Source of the DNA: Streptococcus himalayensis
Lineage (GTDB): Bacteria > Bacillota > Bacilli > Lactobacillales > Streptococcaceae
Direction of reading: 5' to 3'
Length of the DNA: 64,000 nt
Assembly: GCF_001708305.1 (NCBI RefSeq)
Contig: NZ_CP016953.1
Span: 1,941,501-2,005,500 of the forward strand
Shown piece by piece: positions 16,887 through 26,382 of this stretch; the first letter of the stretch is position 1; each line of letters opens with the position of its first letter. The notes beneath the pieces are model-generated. The model made no database searches, was not told the DNA's origin, and saw only the letters and a program-made list of their open reading frames with translations. The position numbers and the translations under genes are program-made.

Positions 16887-17146
16887 TACTTCAACTAAAG
16901 CATTTTCTTTAGTTGCGATTTTGACATCAGTCCCAATTTGAACTCTACGGGATGCATTTAAAACATATTCTTTTGATTTTTGTGAATATTCTTCATTAAG
17001 TATTTTTTCTGTAATATCTTTTTCACCTTTTGAAAACAGAAATGATAAAAGATTATAAATTCTTTCATCTTGATTGAAAACATTGATAAAAAGATCTTTA
17101 CTAATGTCATATTCTTGATATAATTCACCGAAAGTATCAACTTCTA

Positions 17147-17707
17147 CTAGAGCAGGTAGATTTTTCTAATTTTAGCTAAACGTTGCCTTACCCTTTCTTT
17201 AGTTAATCCTTTTTTATCACCAATTTCTTGTAATGTTAAGCCATTAATTCGTTGCAAAAATAAATCTTTATCTTTAAAATCTATCTTTAAATAGTCATTT
17301 AAAGATAATTTCTCAATAACATCTTCTTTCATGGGAATCATATTTTTATCAATCTTGAAATAATTAATAAAAAAATCCTTCTCAAATAAATTATTTATGT
17401 TTAAGTATCTTATTTCACCCTCTACAAAGATTAGATTCATTTTTTCCAATTCTAAAAATTTTTCTAAATCTAATTGCTGAGTTTCAATATCTTGAATTGA
17501 AATTTTAGTATTTTTAATCAAATAGCAAAATGCTTCCCAGATTTTTATTTCGTCTGAATTTGTAATTAAACTTTCATATTCAGCTATGAGTTGATTTATT
17601 TTACTTGAAGTAACACTTAGTCCCTTCTCTTCAATAGCTTGTATTTCTATTATCTTTTTTAACCCGTTTATAGATTCATTCAATTGAAACGGATTTGTTA
17701 GTTGCAT
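17147..17707 (-). CDS. N-terminal part of frameshifted protein with sigma-70 region-4-like HTH
   Basis: 186 aa. The last 30 residues, GLTLQEIGDKKGLTKERVRQRLAKIRK, match the helix-turn-helix of sigma-70 region 4 and contact DNA. The zero frame stops 4 codons later. At the A5 run (about 17159-17163) a -1 shift gives RKNLPALVEVDTFGELYQEY and joins the 15519-16886 frame without a gap. Residues 1-150 are helical and unlike sigma factors, so this is not a real sigma factor. It overlaps the upstream 85-aa ORF by 32 nt. A homopolymer deletion, an assembly error or recoding are all possible. Confidence 0.6.
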   Translation of the reverse strand: MQLTNPFQLNESINGLKKIIEIQAIEEKGLSVTSSKINQLIAEYESLITNSDEIKIWEAFCYLIKNTKISIQDIETQQLDLEKFLELEKMNLIFVEGEIRYLNINNLFEKDFFINYFKIDKNMIPMKEDVIEKLSLNDYLKIDFKDKDLFLQRINGLTLQEIGDKKGLTKERVRQRLAKIRKIYLL

Positions 17708-17933
17708 TTAACATTATGACATTATCGAAAATATCAATATCTACTTTATCATCAAGAAACCATTTTTGGATTGCACTAAATACTTTATCTCGATTTGAAT
17801 TTGTTAATTGTTTTGAATAAATATTCGTATTATCTATTATTAGAAAATCTATCAAACTAAACCCTGCATCAGATACTGTTCTTGCAACTTTATGTGTTAA
17901 TCCATATTTTTCTAAAAAAAAGATTGAAATCAT
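17676..17933 (-). CDS. Small HhH-like protein or detached N-terminus of the HTH protein
   Basis: 85 aa. The middle, KYGLTHKVARTVSDAGFSLIDFLI, resembles the helix-hairpin-helix C-terminal domain of RNA polymerase alpha, a DNA-backbone binding fold. It starts 51 bp after the restriction gene and overlaps the 186-aa ORF by 32 nt in another frame. It is either a separate coupled small gene or the N-terminus of the long HTH protein after a second frame change. Ribosome site is weak. Confidence 0.5.
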   Translation of the reverse strand: MISIFFLEKYGLTHKVARTVSDAGFSLIDFLIIDNTNIYSKQLTNSNRDKVFSAIQKWFLDDKVDIDIFDNVIMLNATNKSVSIE

Positions 17934-17984
17934 AAAACTAAAACCCCATAAATTCCTTAAAAAAACTTCTAAATAAATATGTTC

Positions 17985-19475
17985 CTAATCCCATTTATTT
18001 TCCAAAACTTCTTTCAAAAATTTCTTTGGAATCCAAAATGAATGTTTAGTTATTCTTCTGCCATCAGGTAAAATATCTGTATCTGATTCTTTACCTTTCC
18101 CAACGAATTTATTTGGTTCAATTTCATAAAGTGTATTTTGAGCATGAATTTTTGTAAAAATAACTTTATTAACTCTACTTTGTGGAAAATTGGTTGATAC
18201 TTTATTTCCACTCTGTATTAATTGAACTCCTTCAGCAAGAATATTTCTTGTTTCTTGCCAAACTCGCTTTACTTCATCAATTTGTCTATCTGGAAATCCC
18301 CAGAACTTTATACTATCTAGAACAAATGTTTTTGGATTAATCTCTTTAAACACTACAAACAAAAAACGCTTATTACATATTTCTTGAAAAGGATGTGACT
18401 CTTCCCAATTATTATTAGTTACTAATTCATTAAAGTTATAATTCTTGAAGGGTGAGTCCTCTTTGGGTAAACCATTTTTATCAACACGAATAACACGTAA
18501 ATTCATATTTGCTTTCTGAAATTCCTGTGTTTTTTCAATATCCCCTGTTAAACCAATGATTTTCCTAATTAACGAACTGTTCTTCCCTTTTGCTTTGGGG
18601 TTAATTGAAAATTTTTCGTAAAGGTCAGTTTCAGTCATTCCTTTATATGTTAGGATTTTTTCAGCAATAATTTCAGTAAAAGTCTTCTTTTCTCCTTTTG
18701 CTGTAGAGACAACACTTTCCTGTTCTGTCTGATTAAATATTTTATTGTTAATCAGATAAGTCATATAACTAGACTTTAATTCCCATGCACGTTGTTTTGC
18801 TGGTACGTCGCTAAAAGGTTGCTCTCGAAAATCTTTACCTTTTCCTGCTCCCTTGGTACAGGTGGATAAATAATTGCCATCAGATTCAGATAATTCATGT
18901 GCCCTACCTTGTTTGATTTTTTCGGTAATTCTTTTATAGTCTTCTAGAATAACATCCATATCCTCTTCAAACCATTCAAAAAGAAAGATTTTTTCAATGA
19001 TGTAGTCTGCCATTGTTTGACTTGGTATTAATCCATTATAAAATAGTAATAAGATTTTTTGACATTTCTCCCAAAGATGTGTGGAATAGAAATTATCTAA
19101 GCTCTCTTCCATATAGTTTAGAATAGTAAGAACAAGACGTTCTTTTGCACTTATACTTCCATTTCTATTTACTTTGAAAGGTGTTACCTTTAGTTCAAGA
19201 CCCACCTTATCAAAGTCAGCTTGTTTATCATTGTTTGGGCTATAGCCATAAAAATACTTTTCAATATAATTACCGTATTGTCCCTTAGATTTCATACTAA
19301 GCTCTTTATTTTCAAATTTAGAAAATGTTTGAGATTGAAAATCTGCATAAGTTTTATACGGGGATTCTTGATACATCTTTATGATTTCTAAGAATTTTCT
19401 GTCTAAAATACCCTCAGTATAGGTCAAAATACTTTCTAAATTACTATCATCATAATCAAAAAGAGAAGAATCCAT
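17985..19475 (-). CDS. Type II restriction endonuclease, Sau3AI family
   Basis: 496 aa, the usual size for Sau3AI-type enzymes (two MutH-like domains). The catalytic domain is N-terminal: KSKGQYGNYIEKYFYGY near residue 60, then DKQADFDKVGLELKVTPFK (D...ExK, residues ~83-101). The C-terminal domain (~280-496) is the second, allosteric MutH-like fold. Expected target GATC, cleaved when not C5-methylated, inferred from the family. It is divergent from its methyltransferase with 106 bp between, and it is followed by the HhH/HTH/ParB/PLD-helicase genes on the same strand. Confidence 0.88.
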   Translation of the reverse strand: MDSSLFDYDDSNLESILTYTEGILDRKFLEIIKMYQESPYKTYADFQSQTFSKFENKELSMKSKGQYGNYIEKYFYGYSPNNDKQADFDKVGLELKVTPFKVNRNGSISAKERLVLTILNYMEESLDNFYSTHLWEKCQKILLLFYNGLIPSQTMADYIIEKIFLFEWFEEDMDVILEDYKRITEKIKQGRAHELSESDGNYLSTCTKGAGKGKDFREQPFSDVPAKQRAWELKSSYMTYLINNKIFNQTEQESVVSTAKGEKKTFTEIIAEKILTYKGMTETDLYEKFSINPKAKGKNSSLIRKIIGLTGDIEKTQEFQKANMNLRVIRVDKNGLPKEDSPFKNYNFNELVTNNNWEESHPFQEICNKRFLFVVFKEINPKTFVLDSIKFWGFPDRQIDEVKRVWQETRNILAEGVQLIQSGNKVSTNFPQSRVNKVIFTKIHAQNTLYEIEPNKFVGKGKESDTDILPDGRRITKHSFWIPKKFLKEVLENKWD

Positions 19476-19503
19476 ATCAACACCGCCTAAGCTTTATTAT
19501 TAA

Positions 19504-19509
19504 CATTAT
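19504..19509 (-). promoter_or_regulatory. -10 element for the restriction gene
   Basis: Minus strand TGG-TATAAT (extended -10) about 30 bp before the restriction ATG; no strong -35. It overlaps the upstream side of the methyltransferase promoter, so the two polymerases may compete. Confidence 0.55.
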
Positions 19510-19523
19510 ACCAAATTTATTAC

Positions 19524-19552
19524 TTGATCGATTTTAAAAAATGCGATATAAT
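19524..19552 (+). promoter_or_regulatory. Methyltransferase promoter with a GATC site in the -35 box
   Basis: TTGATC (19524-19529), 17-bp spacer, TATAAT (19547-19552); ATG at 19582. The -35 contains GATC (19526-19529), the presumed recognition site of this R-M pair. Confidence 0.75.
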
Positions 19553-19581
19553 GGTTATATTATTAAATTTAGGAGTTATTA

Positions 19582-20844
19582 ATGAAAGTTCTAGAACTGT
19601 TCGCTGGAGTTGGGGGGTTCCGTATCGGTCTTGAAAATGCCGATAAAAATTACTTCCAAACAAAATGGGCAAATCAATGGGAACCCTCACGTAAATCTCA
19701 AGACGCTTTTGAAGTATATGACTATCATTTTCCAGATAGTGAAAACATCAATATTAGTATTTCTGATATTAGCGATGAGAGATTTGCTGAAATGGATGCT
19801 GATATGATTGTCGGTGGTTTTCCATGTCAAGATTATTCAGTGGCCCGTAGTAAAAAAAATGAACAAGGTATTGAGGGTAAAAAAGGAGTACTTTTTTGGG
19901 AAATTATTCGGGCTACTCGTATCATTAAACCGAAATATTTAGTTTTGGAAAATGTAGACCGCTTATTAAAAGCTCCATCTAAACAACGTGGACGTGACTT
20001 CGCAATCATGCTAACTGCTTTTAATAACCTTGGTTATTCTGTAGAATGGCGTGTGATTAATGCTGCTGAATATGGCCGTAGTCAACGTCGTCGACGTGTC
20101 TTTTTCTTTGTCTATCGAAATGATACCGACTTTGCTAAAAGTATCGATAATAAATATGAAACAAATGATCTCGTATTTGATGACAATAGATACGATGACT
20201 ACATCTATCATACAGGTTTATTTGCTACCCAATTTCCTATCAAACATTATCCAGTAAAAAAACGACAGGTCTTTTATGAATTAGCAAATGATATTGTTGA
20301 AGTCTCAGATAACTTTACAGGTACCGTTTGGAATACAGGTGTTATGCGACATGGAAAATATTATTCTATTGACACTGAACCTGATTATGATGAAAATCCT
20401 ATTACACTAGGGGAAATTTTACAAGTTGAGAAAGACGTTCCAGAAAAATACTTTTTGACAGACCAATCTAAATTAGAGAAATTTCAATATTTGAGAGGAC
20501 CAAAAAGAATTGAGAGAACTTCTGCTGATGGTCATTCATACATCTATTCTGAAGGCGGGATGTCACCGACAGATGATCTCAATCTTCCTGGCCGTACCAT
20601 GTTAACTTCAGAAGGAACAGTTAACAGGTCTACTCACTTCCTTAAAGTTAATAATCGTTACCGTCTCATTACACCAGTAGAGGCTGAAAGATTACAAGAC
20701 TTCCCTGATAATTGGACTGCCTATAAAAAGCTTTCCGATGGATCAATTGTAGCAGTTTCCGATAAAATGCGTATGTTCTTTATGGGAAATGCTTTGGTTA
20801 CTGAGATTGTTAAGGAAATTGGAAATTTCATAAAAAATCTATAA
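19582..20844 (+). CDS. DNA (cytosine-5) methyltransferase, Sau3AI type
   Basis: 420 aa, full length. C5-MTase motifs in order: FAGVGGFRIGLE (I, SAM binding), GGFPCQDYSVA (IV, catalytic Cys), LENVDRLL (VI), EYGRSQRRRRVFF (VIII), variable target-recognition region (~200-340), RLITPVEAERLQDFPDNW (IX) and MGNALV (X). It should protect GATC sites from the divergent Sau3AI-like nuclease. Ribosome site AGGAG 6 nt before ATG. A hairpin terminator follows directly. Confidence 0.93.
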   Translation: MKVLELFAGVGGFRIGLENADKNYFQTKWANQWEPSRKSQDAFEVYDYHFPDSENINISISDISDERFAEMDADMIVGGFPCQDYSVARSKKNEQGIEGKKGVLFWEIIRATRIIKPKYLVLENVDRLLKAPSKQRGRDFAIMLTAFNNLGYSVEWRVINAAEYGRSQRRRRVFFFVYRNDTDFAKSIDNKYETNDLVFDDNRYDDYIYHTGLFATQFPIKHYPVKKRQVFYELANDIVEVSDNFTGTVWNTGVMRHGKYYSIDTEPDYDENPITLGEILQVEKDVPEKYFLTDQSKLEKFQYLRGPKRIERTSADGHSYIYSEGGMSPTDDLNLPGRTMLTSEGTVNRSTHFLKVNNRYRLITPVEAERLQDFPDNWTAYKKLSDGSIVAVSDKMRMFFMGNALVTEIVKEIGNFIKNL

Positions 20845-20873
20845 AAATCAGCTCGTATAAAAGCTGATTTTTT
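20844..20873. terminator. Bidirectional terminator between methyltransferase and PHP-ATPase
   Basis: AAAATCAGCT (20844-20853), loop cgtataaa, AGCTGATTTTTT (20862-20873). Perfect 10-bp stem with U-run; serves the two convergent genes. Confidence 0.85.
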
Positions 20874-20886
20874 CTTATATATTATA

Positions 20887-23412
20887 TTATTTATGAATAT
20901 CAATAACATCTTGGTACATCTTCACTTTATGCTCAAATGATTCTTTTCCACCTTCGAGATAATTAACGATATATTTTTTAATTCTCTTTTCGCTTGGATA
21001 TCCCGTTTGGCTTACCCATCCATGTTCTCCGTCAGAATCCATCAATACTACTAAGTCAGACATTGCATTTGTTACAATAGTTGCATTATGAGTTGCAATG
21101 ATTATTTGGCGTTTATATTTAACTTCACGCAATACTTTTACTAAATTGTTATAGATATATCTTGAATCTAAATTATCCTCTGGCTGATCGATTAGTAGTG
21201 GGCGATTGTCATTTGTAAATTCAGAATATGCAAGTATAAAATCCAGCATTGCAACTACTTTTTGTCCCAAACTTAACTCACTTACTATTTTAAATATAGG
21301 CTTCTTACTTCCGTCAGTAACTTTTGAATTAATATTAAATTCTAGAGAAAGTTTTTCGCAGTTATTATAAATATCATTCAGGTAGCTTTGAATCAATTTA
21401 TTATCACTGTTATCCCATAAGTTATAAATTTTTTCAAACAATTTGGTTATATTATTTTCATCAATTTCAATTAGATCAATATGTGATATGTTATTACTTA
21501 ATTCAGTATTTTTTGAAAAGTTTTCAATAGAAAATTGTTGGTCAAGTTCTCTGCTATTCATAATATTTACGAAGTTTATAAAACCTCTTTTCAAAAATAT
21601 TGTTGACAAATATTCAACAATCTCTCTATGTGTTATCCTATAACCTTGGAACGGATTATTTAAATTCTTTCCCTCTGGAAAGAACCAATTTTCAAAATTT
21701 TCTGGTATATAATAATCTAATTTTTGGCTATATACTATCTGTAATTTGTCAGCTTGATATTCATTAAAGGGCATAATAACCGATTTTAAGTCATTTTCTT
21801 GTTTTTTTAATTTAATATTTTCTAAACTAATAATAGAAGTAATACTACTTTTAGAAAATATTTTACACTGGAATTTGTATTGAGCAAACTCCTTATCTTT
21901 AGATAATATATTATATAAAAAATCACTTATTTTCTCATCACTAGCAATATTTACTAATTGATTCACAGAGTATCGGTTGTCAAACATTTTATCAACTAAA
22001 TCGTATTTTTCACTCTTATTCACCTTCTTAAATTGATTACTGTTTAATACTTCATAAATTGACAGATAGGAATCCTTTATTTTTGTTTTTAAAAGTTTAC
22101 TGTAAAACCAGAACTTAGTAGTACTTTTTGTCCTAACACCATAAGTATCATAGATTTCTTCACCTTGTCTAGGAACAGGTAAATTCAATTCTACAATATA
22201 TTCTTTTTCAAACATTTCATATAATACATAAACTCTAGAGTGTTTGGTCAAAAATTCAAATTTTTGCTTGGAATCTGCATTTTGTGACAAAATTAATTGA
22301 AGTAAATCTAGAATTGTACTTTTCCCGGTTCCACGTCCTCCTATAAGACAATTTAATGATTCTGAGAATTTTAGTACAAAATCAGAGTTATTATTTAATA
22401 AAAAGGAATTTTTGATTTGTGGAATAAATAAGCCACGAATTACCTTATTATTATTACCTCTAGGATTATCCAATTCCACTGAAACATCATATTCAGATAA
22501 AGCCTCTTTCAATTGTTCGTAATTTCTACTACTAAATTTCACCCACATTGGATTCCGATCATGTTCTTCAATACAGTGAGAGTCATTATCTAATAAAAAT
22601 GATGGATGTAAAGCTTTATTGATATTTGACAGGAAATTTTGGACTTGAGATATTTTTAGACTATTTGAAACACCCATATAATTAGCATACTTAGATGAAA
22701 ATAGCTTTTTTTTATAGGCATTCGAGAAATGTTTTCCCTCATTAAATACATCAGAGGAATTAATATGTGCAATGTATGTAATGAAACCCTGATTTAAAAA
22801 TGTATCCAGAACTTCGAGGCTCGCTTTAAATGTTCCCTCATTTTCATTCATTAAATTGTCTATTAGCCATTTTTCTATAAATTGTGTTTTATATTCTGGG
22901 AATGCTACTAGGACATGCACTCGGTCAGCACATGAGATTTCTAAGCCACTAATTACTTTTATTTTTTCCTTGTTAATGCTTAAATCGCTCAATAAATCAA
23001 TAGCTTTTTTTAATTTTTTTATTCCCAAAATTGTATTATGATCTGATACTACTACTGTAGAAATACCCTGATTATATAAACTCTGTGCAACAATTAAAAA
23101 TGAAAGCATATCAATTTCATCTTTAAAACCATTTTTTTCATAATTTCTATAAAATACTTTTTCTCCATTTTCAGTAAGAAAATATTCATCTGGAAATAAT
23201 TTTTGTTTCTTTATTTCATTAATGTAATCTTCAATAGTTAGTTGTTTAAAACTTGATTCTGAATAGCCTTTCCAATCAAAAAATACTTTATAGTCATGAG
23301 ATTCTGGAGTGTGAACATGAAATAATGTTTTGTAGTACTTTCCAAAACTGTTTTTCTCCCCACTTATTTTTTTATACGCTTTCTCTACTTCTAAATTTAA
23401 ACTATTCTTCAT
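20887..23412 (-). CDS. PHP-domain ABC/SMC-like ATPase (TrlF/Ppl-like)
   Basis: 841 aa. N-terminal PHP phosphoesterase: [12 protein letters not shown] (HxH, residues ~30), [10 protein letters not shown] (~125), HVLVAFPEY and YIAHINSSD supply the metal-binding His/Asp residues. The C-terminal ATPase has [16 protein letters not shown] (Walker A, ~365), [12 protein letters not shown] (ABC signature, ~725), [15 protein letters not shown] (Walker B/D-loop) and IIATHNATI (H-loop). Architecture matches TrlF-family ATPases and the Ppl defence protein class; ATP hydrolysis would gate the nuclease-like PHP site. It stands alone as a leftward gene beside the R-M block. Confidence 0.85.
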   Translation of the reverse strand: MKNSLNLEVEKAYKKISGEKNSFGKYYKTLFHVHTPESHDYKVFFDWKGYSESSFKQLTIEDYINEIKKQKLFPDEYFLTENGEKVFYRNYEKNGFKDEIDMLSFLIVAQSLYNQGISTVVVSDHNTILGIKKLKKAIDLLSDLSINKEKIKVISGLEISCADRVHVLVAFPEYKTQFIEKWLIDNLMNENEGTFKASLEVLDTFLNQGFITYIAHINSSDVFNEGKHFSNAYKKKLFSSKYANYMGVSNSLKISQVQNFLSNINKALHPSFLLDNDSHCIEEHDRNPMWVKFSSRNYEQLKEALSEYDVSVELDNPRGNNNKVIRGLFIPQIKNSFLLNNNSDFVLKFSESLNCLIGGRGTGKSTILDLLQLILSQNADSKQKFEFLTKHSRVYVLYEMFEKEYIVELNLPVPRQGEEIYDTYGVRTKSTTKFWFYSKLLKTKIKDSYLSIYEVLNSNQFKKVNKSEKYDLVDKMFDNRYSVNQLVNIASDEKISDFLYNILSKDKEFAQYKFQCKIFSKSSITSIISLENIKLKKQENDLKSVIMPFNEYQADKLQIVYSQKLDYYIPENFENWFFPEGKNLNNPFQGYRITHREIVEYLSTIFLKRGFINFVNIMNSRELDQQFSIENFSKNTELSNNISHIDLIEIDENNITKLFEKIYNLWDNSDNKLIQSYLNDIYNNCEKLSLEFNINSKVTDGSKKPIFKIVSELSLGQKVVAMLDFILAYSEFTNDNRPLLIDQPEDNLDSRYIYNNLVKVLREVKYKRQIIIATHNATIVTNAMSDLVVLMDSDGEHGWVSQTGYPSEKRIKKYIVNYLEGGKESFEHKVKMYQDVIDIHK

Positions 23413-23659
23413 TCATTACTCCTCTGCCATAAAATGACTCTAAATTTTATTGTTTCTAAATTCGACTATTTTCAATTATATTTTTCAAACTGATTCATTC
23501 TTTTGAGTTAATACTTTCAGAGATAAAATATCAATTAAAATAAAGGTCAGTGGAATGCATAAACATGAAATTTAATCAAAATCCTCTCAAACTTTGATGC
23601 GATTTTGAAAAGAAATCTAATTCTATTTTATCATCAAATATGTCATTTCTACTCAAGTT
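23413..23659. other. AT-rich intergenic region
   Basis: About 250 bp with no ORF or clear terminator. It marks the boundary between the defence genes and the integrative-element control genes. Confidence 0.5.
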
Positions 23660-24343
23660 TTATCTTTCTATTGGTGTGAAGCTTCCTACAATTTTACCTA
23701 CTATCCGTGGATTATCATTATAAGAAGCTATTTTATCAGAATAGTCTTTGTTAATTGAAACAAGTCTTAGCCCTTCTGCTTCTCTATAAACTTTTTTGAT
23801 GTAGGTTTGAGAGTTCCAAACTACAGCATAGACTGCTCCATCATAATCAAAGCCTGTTTCACGAATTAGTGCTACGGAACCATTTTTATAGGTTGGTTCC
23901 ATTGAGTCACCACTTATCCATGAAGCAAAGTCATGGGCCAGTTCTCTATCAAAATAGACGGTATTATACTCTCTATCATCATAAATTGAAGAACCAACAC
24001 CAGCTGATATTTGTTCAAACACCTTATACATGAATAGTTTACGTTCACCAATTGTTGTGATATTACTTTGTTCTGTCAAAAGTTCTTGGACTAAGTTATC
24101 AACCTTCTTTTTATTGATGTCATTTAGCATTTTGTAGTCACTAGATATCTTATCTTCGGAAAGGTAGCCATGATGCACATTCAATATCTTCTCTAATTTT
24201 TCGAGGTTTTCTTTAGTTGGTGCTGATGTTCCCTTTTCCCAAGCAAAATAGGATTGTTTTGTGATTCCTAGCTTGTTTGCAATTTCTACTTGTTTAAGAC
24301 CTAGTTCAAGTCTTTTATCTTTTAGTTTTGTTGGTTGATACAT
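23660..24343 (-). CDS. CI-like repressor with S24 (LexA) peptidase domain
   Basis: 227 aa. N-terminal XRE HTH (KQVEIANKLGITKQSYFAWEKGTSAP), linker, and C-terminal S24 autopeptidase with ASWISGDSMEPTYKNGS (catalytic Ser) and TYIKKVYR (catalytic Lys). RecA-stimulated self-cleavage would lift repression after DNA damage. The ATG at 24343 is chosen because GGAGG lies 6 nt before it. Follows the ImmA-like gene by 19 bp, so the pair forms an ICE control unit. Confidence 0.88.
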   Translation of the reverse strand: MYQPTKLKDKRLELGLKQVEIANKLGITKQSYFAWEKGTSAPTKENLEKLEKILNVHHGYLSEDKISSDYKMLNDINKKKVDNLVQELLTEQSNITTIGERKLFMYKVFEQISAGVGSSIYDDREYNTVYFDRELAHDFASWISGDSMEPTYKNGSVALIRETGFDYDGAVYAVVWNSQTYIKKVYREAEGLRLVSINKDYSDKIASYNDNPRIVGKIVGSFTPIER

Positions 24344-24362
24344 CACCATCCTCCAATCGTTT

Positions 24363-25217
24363 TTACAATAGGATTCTATTAGCTAGATTTTTAGCTTTTC
24401 TATCAGAGATTTTTTCTATCTTCCAAGCGTAGCCAATTGATTTTCCAAAATCAAATTCAACCCATGTTTTGATACTCCTACATACTTTTTGAAGTTTTGT
24501 CCTAAAGGTGGCATTTAATAAGATTGGGTATTTCTCGCTAGAAATAAAATGATTAGTGTCTAGCTCAGCTTTCATTCTCTTAAAAATGTTACCTTTAACC
24601 TTGATATATTCCTCTTCAATTTTATCTTTGGCACTATCTAATAATAGGAGTATCCAGCTACTATCATTTTGATAGTATTTTTCAATCGCTTGCTCAATAA
24701 TGAAGTTTTCGGTATACAAAAAGTGTTTTAAAATATCCTTTAGCCGGTATTTTAAGGCTATCGAGGAAACTTCAAGGTCATTCATAACCGCAAAGAAAGG
24801 GTCCCTGCGGTAATATATTTTCGATAAGAGCACGATATCTGGCATTAGGACGACTGCAGAGAATATATTGGCTTCTATTTCTTCGATGTTACTGCTGGGT
24901 TGACTGATTTCTGTAAACATCCTACCAGAATGTTTTAACATAAAGTGTCCTAACTCATGACATTTGGTGAAATTTTGCTTTACAATTGGATTTTCCCTTT
25001 CATAAGACATTGAGATACCACTTTTGTTGATGAGTGTTAATCCTTCGATTTGCCTATTGCTGAAATGGTGTTCAAGAATTTTAATATCATACTTTTCAAC
25101 ACAAGATTCAAAGTATTCTTTGAAATTATAATTCAAGGTTGAAATATCATTGTCTTTAATGAATTTGTAAAGTTTCTTTTTGGTTACTTGGTTTACTCTA
25201 GTATAAAGTTCTTGCAC
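24363..25217 (-). CDS. ImmA/IrrE-family metallopeptidase
   Basis: 284 aa. Zinc motif KCHELGHFMLKHSG (HExxH, residues ~85-95) with the downstream EEIEANIFSAVVLMP Glu ligand. GTG start with GGGAGG 6 nt upstream. ImmA proteins cleave CI/ImmR-type repressors to trigger element excision; the co-transcribed CI-S24 or the 27225-27578 repressor are candidate substrates. Confidence 0.85.
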   Translation of the reverse strand: MQELYTRVNQVTKKKLYKFIKDNDISTLNYNFKEYFESCVEKYDIKILEHHFSNRQIEGLTLINKSGISMSYERENPIVKQNFTKCHELGHFMLKHSGRMFTEISQPSSNIEEIEANIFSAVVLMPDIVLLSKIYYRRDPFFAVMNDLEVSSIALKYRLKDILKHFLYTENFIIEQAIEKYYQNDSSWILLLLDSAKDKIEEEYIKVKGNIFKRMKAELDTNHFISSEKYPILLNATFRTKLQKVCRSIKTWVEFDFGKSIGYAWKIEKISDRKAKNLANRILL

Positions 25218-25247
25218 TGTACACCTCCCTCACAAGTTAGCAGAAAA

Positions 25248-25269
25248 TAGTCAGTTATTTAATTGACTA
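25248..25269. promoter_or_regulatory. Palindromic operator-like site upstream of the ImmA-like gene
   Basis: TAGTCA-gttatttaat-TGACTA: 6-bp arms about one turn apart, 31 bp before the GTG start. Position suits autoregulation by an HTH repressor. Confidence 0.4.
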
Positions 25270-25270
25270 A

Positions 25271-25302
25271 AATTATATAAAAAAAGTGGACGAGTGTCCA
25301 CT
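25271..25302 (-). terminator. Terminator of the HTH-membrane-DGQHR operon
   Basis: Minus strand AGTGGAC-ACTC-GTCCACT followed by a T-run (complement of 25277-25284). Perfect 7-bp stem. Confidence 0.85.
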
Positions 25303-25329
25303 CAAAACTTGATTATTGTTCGTTGTTTC

Positions 25330-26382
25330 TTAATTGTCTTCTAATGCTTGTTTGAACGCATCTGATATCTTTTTAGCTCCGCCATAGCTTGATCCATAGT
25401 CTTGTGAAGTTATTGGAGTCTTTATATTATTATGGACTTTTTTTAGTTTTGAAACAAAGAACTCTTTGCTGAAATCCCTGCTTTTTTGTGCTTCAGGTAT
25501 TAATACTTTATCTAGAAAGATTATTAATGCTTTAAATCCAACTGATTTTTGTAAAATAGACTCTTTTTTCCCCCAATCATTAACAAAGATTTCTCTAATC
25601 GCTGAAAAGTAATTATAGAGTATTTTATAAATTACATCATCTTGTTCAGAGCTAAATAGATTTTTAAATAGTGTATTTTTGGTAATCAAGTCTCTTAAAG
25701 GAGTAACAAATGAGCTTTGAGTTATTGGAGCAAACTCTTGGTTGTCCATCTTATACCCTAACATTTTTATAGAATTAACAAAAGGCGATTGTTCGTCATT
25801 ATTAAATGTTTTTGCCAAATTATGTAATGTTTTTTCCTCACTCCTATTGGGAGAAATTTCAAATAGTTCATAAATAATAGAACTTGGAACTCTTACTTGT
25901 TTTCCGTTGATTGTAATAAATATTAAAGCATCTTCATAGGGTTCTGTATCAAATATTAAGATACAAGGTAAAACAAGTTCATCTTTTTTTCTTGATTTCA
26001 TTATACCATATAAGCGATGTTGTCCATCTATAATGGAAAAATGTTCTTTTGCACTTTCCTTGAAATAAAATTTATTACCATCTTGAATAACAAAGTCACT
26101 GTTACCAGATAGTATGATAGGAGTTGGGAAAATTACATCATTACTCTCCGCATATGAAGAAATCTCTGCAATTCTATTCTCTTTCAAATCTCTTTGAGTA
26201 AGACGGCTAAGTTCAGATTCTTCATTTTTGTATTTTTCAGATATTCTGTTTACTTTTGATATCTGAAAAATTTCTGAAGCTACTAATACTCCCATATACA
26301 TTTCACCAGCAGGTTGCTCAAACTTTATGAATTCAAAAGCCAAATCTTCACCAGTTACTATACTCTTTAACTTCTTCATCAT
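25330..26382 (-). CDS. DGQHR-domain protein (DndB-like)
   Basis: 350 aa. Contains FSIIDGQHRLYGIMKS (residues ~115-130), the signature of DGQHR/DndB-type proteins, followed by ALIFITINGKQVRVPSS. No other phosphorothioation gene (dndCDE) is nearby, so this is not a Dnd locus. Its ATG overlaps the stop of the 4-TM protein gene by 4 nt, and a strong terminator follows. Probably acts on or senses DNA; function unproven. Confidence 0.8.
   Translation of the reverse strand: MMKKLKSIVTGEDLAFEFIKFEQPAGEMYMGVLVASEIFQISKVNRISEKYKNEESELSRLTQRDLKENRIAEISSYAESNDVIFPTPIILSGNSDFVIQDGNKFYFKESAKEHFSIIDGQHRLYGIMKSRKKDELVLPCILIFDTEPYEDALIFITINGKQVRVPSSIIYELFEISPNRSEEKTLHNLAKTFNNDEQSPFVNSIKMLGYKMDNQEFAPITQSSFVTPLRDLITKNTLFKNLFSSEQDDVIYKILYNYFSAIREIFVNDWGKKESILQKSVGFKALIIFLDKVLIPEAQKSRDFSKEFFVSKLKKVHNNIKTPITSQDYGSSYGGAKKISDAFKQALEDN

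Noticed and set aside
17147..17707. A genuine alternative sigma factor
   Set aside because: Only the region-4-type HTH is present; no region 2 and the protein continues in another frame.
11762..20844. DISARM or Dnd system
   Set aside because: A C5 methyltransferase, SNF2 and PLD parts recall DISARM, but no drmA/drmB homologue is present. DndB-like DGQHR lies elsewhere without dndCDE.
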